Both the position numbers and the translations under genes were made by a program. The notes under the pieces were generated by a model. The model made no database searches and was not told where the DNA came from. It saw only the letters and a program-made list of their open reading frames with translations. From an uncultured Gammaproteobacteria bacterium (GTDB lineage: Bacteria > Pseudomonadota > Gammaproteobacteria > Pseudomonadales > Azotimanducaceae), in assembly GCA_913043815.1 (NCBI GenBank), contig CAJWNY010000019.1, positions 1 through 40,701 of the forward strand: 40,701 bases of DNA, in the 5' to 3' direction. This document shows, piece by piece, positions 35,801-40,701 of the stretch; positions within the stretch are counted from its first letter, which is position 1; every line of letters starts with the position of its first letter.

Positions 35801-36619
35801 TTAATCAGCCCCCTCTACAACTTTCTCTGCCTTCAATTTGCTCCATAAGGCTTTAAATGGACCAGACAGCGAGTAAACAACACATATTGCTAACAAGACC
35901 GAAGGTGGATCTATCATTAACACAGCAAACCCCATAACAATCAGCACTAAAGTGACGAATGGTATGCGCTCACGAATATTAATGGTCTTTGGCGAAAAAT
36001 AAGTGAAATTAGATACCATTAGCAGTCCTGCAACAACAGTGGCAACCGCCAAAAAGCTGGCGCCCAAGAGCGAAGGTTCTGCAATACCATGCTCTACACT
36101 GACCCAAATCCCGAAACAAATAATACCGGCAGCTGAGGGACTAGCTAGGCCAGTAAACGACGTATTTTCGCCCTGCGTATTAAATCTAGCCAAGCGCAGG
36201 GCCGCACATGCCATGTAGACGAAGGCTGCGACCCACCCAAATTGCCCTAATTGGGATAGTCCCCATGAAAAGGCCACTAAAGCAGGAGCAACACCAAACG
36301 CGACCATATCCGAGAGGCTATCGTACTCCGCGCCAAACTCGCTCTCAGTGCCCATTATCCGTGCGACGCGACCATCAACCGTGTCCAAAATCCCCGCAAA
36401 AAATATTGCGATAGTTGCTGGTAAAAACTGCCCATTCATCGCAGCAACAATGGCATAAAATCCAGCAAACAAAGCGCCAGTTGTGATCACATTAGGTAGT
36501 AGATATATCCCCCGCTTCAGGGGTCCCGGCCCGCGAACGGTTGCGTCAGGGGTTTTGCTATCCGGCTCTAAGTTGATCACCCCAACAGACTTCAGTGGCA
36601 CTTTCTCTTCATTGGACAT
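35801..36619 (-). CDS. pssA: CDP-diacylglycerol--serine O-phosphatidyltransferase
   Basis: A 272-residue inner-membrane enzyme making phosphatidylserine from CDP-diacylglycerol and serine, the precursor of phosphatidylethanolamine. The CDP-alcohol phosphotransferase signature D-G-x2-A-R-x8-G-x3-D-x3-D is exact: D82, G83, A86, R87, G96, D100, D104. About seven or eight hydrophobic segments follow the N-terminal 35 soluble residues. This is the membrane-type (subclass II) enzyme rather than the ribosome-associated E. coli form. I chose ATG 36619 over 36682, whose extra 21 residues look unrelated. It lies downstream of ilvC, beyond a terminator and a 260-base gap with no gene. Confidence 0.92.
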   Translation of the reverse strand: MSNEEKVPLKSVGVINLEPDSKTPDATVRGPGPLKRGIYLLPNVITTGALFAGFYAIVAAMNGQFLPATIAIFFAGILDTVDGRVARIMGTESEFGAEYDSLSDMVAFGVAPALVAFSWGLSQLGQFGWVAAFVYMACAALRLARFNTQGENTSFTGLASPSAAGIICFGIWVSVEHGIAEPSLLGASFLAVATVVAGLLMVSNFTYFSPKTINIRERIPFVTLVLIVMGFAVLMIDPPSVLLAICVVYSLSGPFKALWSKLKAEKVVEGAD

Positions 36620-36897
36620 ATGACGGCTGCATTTGCGTAAAAACTGATTGTGCGCAATTAAAGCGGAAATTACCAATGGCAACTCCGCGGTATCCAGAGA
36701 AACAGTCCATCAAGCAATCACAAAAGTCATCTCTGTATAGAAATATCCATACTTGGTGATTTAGGCCCATCGCATGTTTATATCAAGTAGCCACGTGACG
36801 AAAACGCGCGATTAATAAGCCGCTGAACAAAATTGCGCGCAAATAACATATAAGAAAATCTGAAGGACGCGTCGAGACTATTGCCCGCTCGCCGCGG

Positions 36898-36934
36898 GGA
36901 AAGAAAACCGGGCAGACCCAAAGGGCTAGCCCGG
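36898..36934 (-). terminator. Intrinsic terminator of the ilvIHC operon
   Basis: On the minus strand, CCGGGC and GCCCGG enclose a second, slightly bulged stem (AGCCC with GGGTCT) and are followed by TTTTCTTT. It starts nine bases beyond the ilvC stop. Beyond it, to about 36683, there is no gene; only a further short GC hairpin near 36885-36900 is seen. Confidence 0.85.
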
Positions 36935-36942
36935 AAAATAGG

Positions 36943-37980
<1,038 letters not shown>

Positions 37981-38015
37981 TTAGGTTGAACGAAAAATTA
38001 TTAGTGCGCTGCTGC

Positions 38016-38519
38016 TTACACAGACAACACGTGATTGCCGCGACCCATTCCGGATACACCGGTTCGGACCACTTCGAGTATGGTTGCTTCTTCGCCATTG
38101 TCACCAATAGCGCTGATGAAGGCATCAAGTTTATTACTGGGTCCGACCAATTGGACCGTATAAGTGTCCGAAGTCACGTCCACAATTTGCCCACGAAACA
38201 CATCTGCAGAGCGCTTAACTTCTTGTCGGACATCGCCTACAGCGCGGACCTTAACCAACAAAAGCTCGCGCTCCACATGATCTTCAGAACACAAATTAAT
38301 GACGTTAATTACTTCAACTAACTTATCCAAATGCTTGATAATTTGAGAGATTCTTTCCTCATCGCCTGTAGTAGTTAAGGTTAATCTTGATAGCGTTGTG
38401 TCTTCTGTGGGCGCAACAGTCAGAGATTCAATATTGTAATTACGCTGGGCGAACAGGCCAACAACTCTAGATAAAGCTCCCGCTTCGTTTTCTAATAATA
38501 CAGCTAATATTGCTCTCAC
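38016..38519 (-). CDS. ilvH: Acetolactate synthase small (regulatory) subunit
   Basis: A 167-residue regulatory subunit. The N-terminal ACT domain reads [31 protein letters not shown], the valine-binding site used for feedback inhibition, and the C-terminal domain continues from about residue 75 with [18 protein letters not shown], then [17 protein letters not shown]. The length matches the IlvH rather than the short IlvN type. Its ATG overlaps the ilvI stop by four bases (ATGA), giving coupled translation. Confidence 0.96.
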   Translation of the reverse strand: MRAILAVLLENEAGALSRVVGLFAQRNYNIESLTVAPTEDTTLSRLTLTTTGDEERISQIIKHLDKLVEVINVINLCSEDHVERELLLVKVRAVGDVRQEVKRSADVFRGQIVDVTSDTYTVQLVGPSNKLDAFISAIGDNGEEATILEVVRTGVSGMGRGNHVLSV

Positions 38520-40288
38520 GATGCCGCCTCCGAGGTTTGGGTCTTACTCAAAATCATGTCGCGCATTGCACCACCCTTTATTGCCATTGGGTAAACGTGC
38601 TCGTGCGGATCCACCCAAACGTCAACAAACACCAAGCGGTTCTTGTTTTCCTCGGAGAAAGCCCATTCCATTGCCGAATCCAGCTCAGTTGCATCGCTGA
38701 CCTTAACGCCAACATGACCAAAGGCTTCTACCAAAGTTTTAAAGTCCGGCAATGAGTCACTGTAGCTACTTTGCGAATGCCTGCCACCGTATTGCATATC
38801 CTGCCATTGCTTAACCATGCCCAAAGCTTGATTATTCAAATTAATAATTTTTATTGGCAGGCCGTACTGTAGGCAAGTTGACAACTCCTGCATGTTCATC
38901 ATGAACGAGCCTTCGCCAGTAACGCACGCAACTACTGCGCTTGGTGAACCCATTTGCACGCCCATGGCGGCAGGTAGACCAAACCCCATAGTTCCCAAAC
39001 CACCAGAGTTTATCCAGCGACGCGGTTCATCAAAATGGTAATACTGGGCGGCAAACATCTGATGCTGGCCCACGTCCGATGACACAAAGGCTTCACCCTT
39101 AGTAACCCGATACAGTGTTTGAACAGCTAACTGAGGCAAAATCGCCTTACCCTGCTCCGGCTTCAAACCGTGATTAAGGCCATGATCTGTACGCCAACGG
39201 TTAAGTTGTAGCCACCAGTCAGCCAGATGTAGCGCTTGGCTTTCCGACTGCTGGGCCGAACGGACTTTAACTTGGGCCTGATATTCAGCCCAAATCGCTT
39301 CTATTACCCATTGTGCATCGCCAACTAGCGCAATGTGCGAATCGACGATCTTGTCAATAGACGCAGGGTCGATATCCATATGAATGATTTTCGCTTTAGG
39401 CGAAAACTTATCCGGATTGTTCGTCACGCGGTCATCAAAGCGAGCACCTAGGGCGATCACTAGATCTGTATCATCCATAGCCATATTTGCTTCGTAAGTA
39501 CCGTGCATGCCAAGCATGCCAAGGCTCAATTCATCTGTGCCTGGATAAGCACCTAGCCCCATTAGAGTGGATGCAACGGGTCCACCCACCGCACGAACCA
39601 AGGCGCGCAGAGAATCTTTGGCATCAGCCTGAATCACCCCACCACCGACGTAAAATACAGGTCGTTTAGCCTCAAGCATGGCTGCAACGGCCAATTTAAC
39701 TTGGCCTATATCGCCTTCATAAGCTGGCCGATACGACCTTAAGTTAACGCTTTCAGGATAATCGTATTCAAAAGTTTCAGCGGGATCAGTGGTGTCTTTA
39801 GGCACATCGATAACAACAGGACCAGGGCGCCCGGTAGTAGCGATATGAAACGCTTTCTTAACAATACCGGGAATCTCAGAGGCATCACGTACCATGAAGC
39901 TGTGCTTAACAACAGGGCGGGATATGCCCACCATATCTGTTTCTTGGAAGGCGTCAGTACCAATTAGGTCTCTGGGCACTTGTCCTGCAATGACAACCAT
40001 CGGAATGCTATCCATATAAGCAGTAGCAATACCTGTGATAGCGTTGGTTGCGCCAGGACCCGATGTGACTAAAACCACACCCGGCCGTCCAGTAGAGCGC
40101 GCATAGCCGTCTGCCATATGGGTAGCAGCTTGTTCATGGCGCACCAAGATGTGTTCAATCTTCTGCTGACGAAAAATTGCGTCATAAATATGCAGGGCTG
40201 ACCCACCAGGATACCCAAAGATGTATTCCACACCCTCGTCCTGGAGAGAGCGAATCAACATATCGCCACCAGACAGCATTTCCGTCAT
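38516..40288 (-). CDS. ilvI: Acetolactate synthase large (catalytic) subunit
   Basis: A 590-residue thiamine-diphosphate enzyme joining two pyruvates to acetolactate, or pyruvate with 2-ketobutyrate. The start reads [16 protein letters not shown], then [17 protein letters not shown] with the catalytic Glu. The FAD-binding middle includes [13 protein letters not shown], and the ThDP/Mg motif [14 protein letters not shown] leads to [15 protein letters not shown] at 40288 follows an AAGGAAATGGA ribosome site. It is the first gene of the ilvI-ilvH-ilvC operon and overlaps ilvH by four bases. I use ilvI because the partner is of the IlvH type. Confidence 0.97.
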   Translation of the reverse strand: MTEMLSGGDMLIRSLQDEGVEYIFGYPGGSALHIYDAIFRQQKIEHILVRHEQAATHMADGYARSTGRPGVVLVTSGPGATNAITGIATAYMDSIPMVVIAGQVPRDLIGTDAFQETDMVGISRPVVKHSFMVRDASEIPGIVKKAFHIATTGRPGPVVIDVPKDTTDPAETFEYDYPESVNLRSYRPAYEGDIGQVKLAVAAMLEAKRPVFYVGGGVIQADAKDSLRALVRAVGGPVASTLMGLGAYPGTDELSLGMLGMHGTYEANMAMDDTDLVIALGARFDDRVTNNPDKFSPKAKIIHMDIDPASIDKIVDSHIALVGDAQWVIEAIWAEYQAQVKVRSAQQSESQALHLADWWLQLNRWRTDHGLNHGLKPEQGKAILPQLAVQTLYRVTKGEAFVSSDVGQHQMFAAQYYHFDEPRRWINSGGLGTMGFGLPAAMGVQMGSPSAVVACVTGEGSFMMNMQELSTCLQYGLPIKIINLNNQALGMVKQWQDMQYGGRHSQSSYSDSLPDFKTLVEAFGHVGVKVSDATELDSAMEWAFSEENKNRLVFVDVWVDPHEHVYPMAIKGGAMRDMILSKTQTSEAAS

Positions 40289-40589
40289 ATTCCATTTCCT
40301 TAAACTTTATTGTTAACCGCAAACTCTTGGTCTTTGCGGCGCTAGAAGAAATCCGCCACTTTGATCGAGTATTAACTTTGTAAAAAATTTTTATAAATCG
40401 GTTCGACGTCCATCTTTATTCCGCGAATTATTGACGGAAATGTCCGACGCACTCTTTTTTCTGATCGTTATCTAAACAACTAAGCCACAAAACAGCTACA
40501 CCAACGACACATAAGCCAATGAAAAATATAGGCTTTAGCCTGCGCTAGCATTCTGCAACCGACTATTTGTAGACAACCACAAGCGCGCT
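40289..40589 (-). promoter_or_regulatory. Leader of the ilvIHC operon
   Basis: About 300 bases lie between the putative promoter and the ilvI ATG, with no credible gene. A perfect seven-base-pair hairpin, CCGCAAA/TTTGCGG with a nine-base loop (40317-40339), lies just before the ribosome site. The long leader would allow transcript-level control, but no peptide rich in Ile, Val or Leu is seen, so classical attenuation is not supported. Confidence 0.4.
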
Positions 40590-40618
40590 ATTCTTGTGAT
40601 TCCGCTGCAGCATGTCAA
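40590..40618 (-). promoter_or_regulatory. Putative sigma70 promoter upstream of ilvI
   Basis: On the minus strand a perfect -35 box TTGACA (40613-40618) is separated by 17 bases from AAGAAT (40590-40595), a four-of-six match to the -10 box. Start of transcription near 40583 would give a leader of about 295 bases. The remaining bases to 40701 hold no gene that I can see. Confidence 0.45.
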
Positions 40619-40701
40619 ACCGGATAATTAGGGCTGCTTTTCTACCCCTCATCGCCGCCCTTGAAAAGCCAAATAACAGCGCTTTGTTTGACGTAAATCT
40701 C

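Noticed and set aside
40372-40413. Thirteen-codon leader peptide ORF upstream of ilvI as an attenuator
   Set aside because: It holds only one each of Ile, Val and Leu, and no terminator/antiterminator pair follows.

Overview
The window reads as a chromosomal segment from a marine-type gammaproteobacterium, broadly Pseudomonas/Cellvibrio-like. This is inferred from a FabY-type ketoacyl synthase, a chi/psi (HolC/HolD) clamp-loader pair, and an ilvI-ilvH-ilvC-pssA-msrP-msrQ gene order that resembles Pseudomonas. No rRNA, tRNA, CRISPR array, insertion sequence or phage gene was recognised, and genus-level placement cannot be made from the sequence alone.

Left part (1-8167). The first 0.95 kb holds no intact gene but contains a decayed alpha/beta-hydrolase pseudogene. 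An accessory, catabolic-looking group follows: a nitroreductase, a phytanoyl-CoA dioxygenase-like oxygenase and a GPH-family sugar/glycoside symporter on the plus strand, then (across a bidirectional terminator) a GMC oxidoreductase with its small partner subunit on the minus strand, then a divergent thiolase-like protein whose catalytic Cys/His residues are replaced.

Middle-left (8196-15568). An RDD membrane protein is followed by the housekeeping run pepA-holC-valS (aminopeptidase, DNA polymerase III chi, valyl-tRNA synthetase), an unrecognised membrane protein on the minus strand, and a secreted PQQ-type sugar dehydrogenase.

Middle (15716-21131). A minus-strand hisH-hisF-quinone oxidoreductase group stands apart from any other histidine gene. 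It is divergent from hemH, a ferrochelatase with an internal cysteine cluster and an 18-serine tail encoded by nine copies of a hexanucleotide. A LysR regulator and a TauE/SafE-type permease are divergently arranged next to it.

Acyl-CoA and fatty-acid block (21245-29952). A 1617-residue single-chain carboxylase carries, in order, an AccA-like domain, a long unassigned region, an AccD-like domain, biotin carboxylase and a biotin carrier domain. It is divergent from moaB, which is followed by a terminator, a thiolase and fabY. The carboxylase could supply malonyl-CoA and FabY could start fatty acid chains from it; this link is inference from adjacency and family.

Right part (29987-40701), nearly all minus strand. 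holD-rimI-prfC-sirB1-like forms one group. msrP-msrQ (periplasmic methionine sulfoxide repair) and pssA (phosphatidylserine synthase) follow, with a possible 38-residue ORF between them. The branched-chain amino-acid operon ilvI-ilvH-ilvC ends in a clear intrinsic terminator and begins with a leader of about 300 bases behind a plausible sigma70 promoter.
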